This document shows positions 12,243 through 12,541 of a stretch of DNA of 12,541 nucleotides, piece by piece. How positions within the stretch are numbered: the first letter of the stretch is position 1; each line of letters opens with the position of its first letter. This DNA comes from an uncultured Clostridia bacterium (GTDB lineage: Bacteria; Bacillota; Clostridia; Oscillospirales; Ruminococcaceae), in NCBI GenBank assembly GCA_945931735.1, contig CAMEPN010000019.1:1-12541 (forward strand), written 5' to 3'. The notes beneath the pieces were generated by a model that saw only the letters and a program-made list of their open reading frames with translations, was not told the origin of the DNA and ran no database searches. The translations under genes were made by a program, and so were the position numbers.

Positions 12243-12398
12243 TCACTCAACAGTGAAAGCGTCCTTACCCAGACCGCAAACCGGGCAAACCCAATCCTCG
12301 GGGATATCTTCCCACTTAGTGCCGGGAGCGATACCGCCGTCGGGGTCGCCAACAGCAGGGTCATAAACATATCCGCAGGGGCAAACGTGCTTTTCCAT
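12243..12398 (-). CDS. Rubredoxin, 51 aa, with a CxC first knuckle
   Basis: Rubredoxin is a one-iron electron carrier that in anaerobes supplies electrons to rubrerythrins and oxygen- or superoxide-reducing enzymes. The sequence is family-typical: [18 protein letters not shown], then [14 protein letters not shown] with C38 and C41. The first knuckle is unusual: VCPCGY has C6 and C8 separated by one residue, where the usual form is C-x2-C-G-Y. AAAGGAG lies nine bases upstream of the ATG at 12398. The gene is 39 bp downstream of the rubrerythrin-like gene in the same direction and probably in the same operon. It is short and lies opposite longer non-coding frames, so it is easily missed. Confidence 0.95.
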   Translation of the reverse strand: MEKHVCPCGYVYDPAVGDPDGGIAPGTKWEDIPEDWVCPVCGLGKDAFTVE

Positions 12399-12437
12399 GA
12401 TTTTATTCTCCTTTCGCAGAGATAGTATGCGCAGTTA

Positions 12438-12541
12438 TTACTTGAAATATCTGTTCAGCAGACCCTCAAAAGCCTTGCCGTGTCTTGCCTCGTCCTTAGC
12501 CATCTGGGAGTGCTTCGCTTCGCTCGCAATCCCAGCAGAGC
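12438..12541 (-). CDS. Rubrerythrin-like protein, C-terminal 33 residues (runs off right edge)
   Basis: The frame ending at the TAA 12438-12440 reads SEAKHSQMAKDEARHGKAFEG and closes with LLNRYFK. The E-A-x-H-x-Q-M-A-x-x-E-x-x-H spacing resembles the carboxylate/histidine helix of the rubrerythrin/ferritin-like diiron family, and GKAFEGLLxRYF is a familiar ending of clostridial rubrerythrin/NADH peroxidase-type proteins (from memory, not searched). Such proteins reduce hydrogen peroxide with electrons from rubredoxin, which fits the rubredoxin gene just downstream. Too little is visible to tell whether an N- or C-terminal rubredoxin-like domain is present; there is none at this C-terminus. 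Confidence 0.7.
   Translation of the reverse strand, partial: SAGIASEAKHSQMAKDEARHGKAFEGLLNRYFK

Noticed and set aside
12182..12425. Frames of about 62 codons on both strands
   Set aside because: They are out of frame with the rubredoxin gene at 12243-12398, which has a ribosome binding site and family motifs.
1..12541. CRISPR arrays, insertion sequences, phage genes, tRNA or rRNA genes
   Set aside because: No regularly spaced repeats, transposase or integrase motifs, terminal inverted repeats with a coding element, or tRNA/rRNA signatures were seen on either strand.

Overview
The window looks like a chromosomal segment of a strictly anaerobic, fermentative Firmicute of class Clostridia, plausibly Ruminococcus-like. 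The evidence is an [FeFe] hydrogenase gene, a clostridial bifunctional AdhE under a Rex-type operator, rubredoxin next to a rubrerythrin-like gene, an L10-type ribosomal leader, strong purine-rich ribosome binding sites, and several consensus sigma-A promoters (TTGACA, 17 bp, TATAAT). The species assignment is inference. I see no mobile element, CRISPR array, tRNA or rRNA.

Layout: 1-1403 (minus) holds a small [2Fe-2S] thioredoxin-fold protein and, downstream, the N-terminal 363 residues of an [FeFe] hydrogenase-like protein that runs off the left edge. 1478-2224 (minus) is a small APH-fold kinase ending in a strong terminator. 2355-4982 (minus) is adhE, with a promoter whose -10 box lies inside a near-consensus Rex site. 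5170-6096 (minus) is a LysR-type regulator. 6217-8379 (minus) is ilvB-ilvN (acetolactate synthase). From 8530 the plus strand carries a divergent promoter, a flavodoxin-like gene and two half-size TauE/SafE permease genes that overlap by ATGA.

9980-10962 (minus) is rplJ-rplL, with its own promoter, an L10 autoregulatory leader and attenuator, and a terminator that overlaps the end of the second permease gene. rplK-rplA and rpoB are not adjacent. 11288-11629 (minus) is a small lipoprotein and 11903-12172 (plus) a small XRE regulator; they diverge from a shared promoter region with TAGTTA repeats. 12243 to the right edge (minus) holds rubredoxin and the C-terminus of a rubrerythrin-like protein.

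The common thread on the left is redox balance. Hydrogenase-related proteins and AdhE are the two main routes for disposing of reducing equivalents, and the adhE promoter looks NADH-responsive through Rex. The right-hand edge fits oxygen and peroxide defence. Most of the window is ordinary core metabolism. The parts most worth a second look are regulatory: the Rex site, the L10 attenuator, a hairpin over a TTG-start RBS, and the XRE/lipoprotein switch region. There are also two protein oddities, the split permease and the CxC rubredoxin. I found no clear evidence of an entirely new system.
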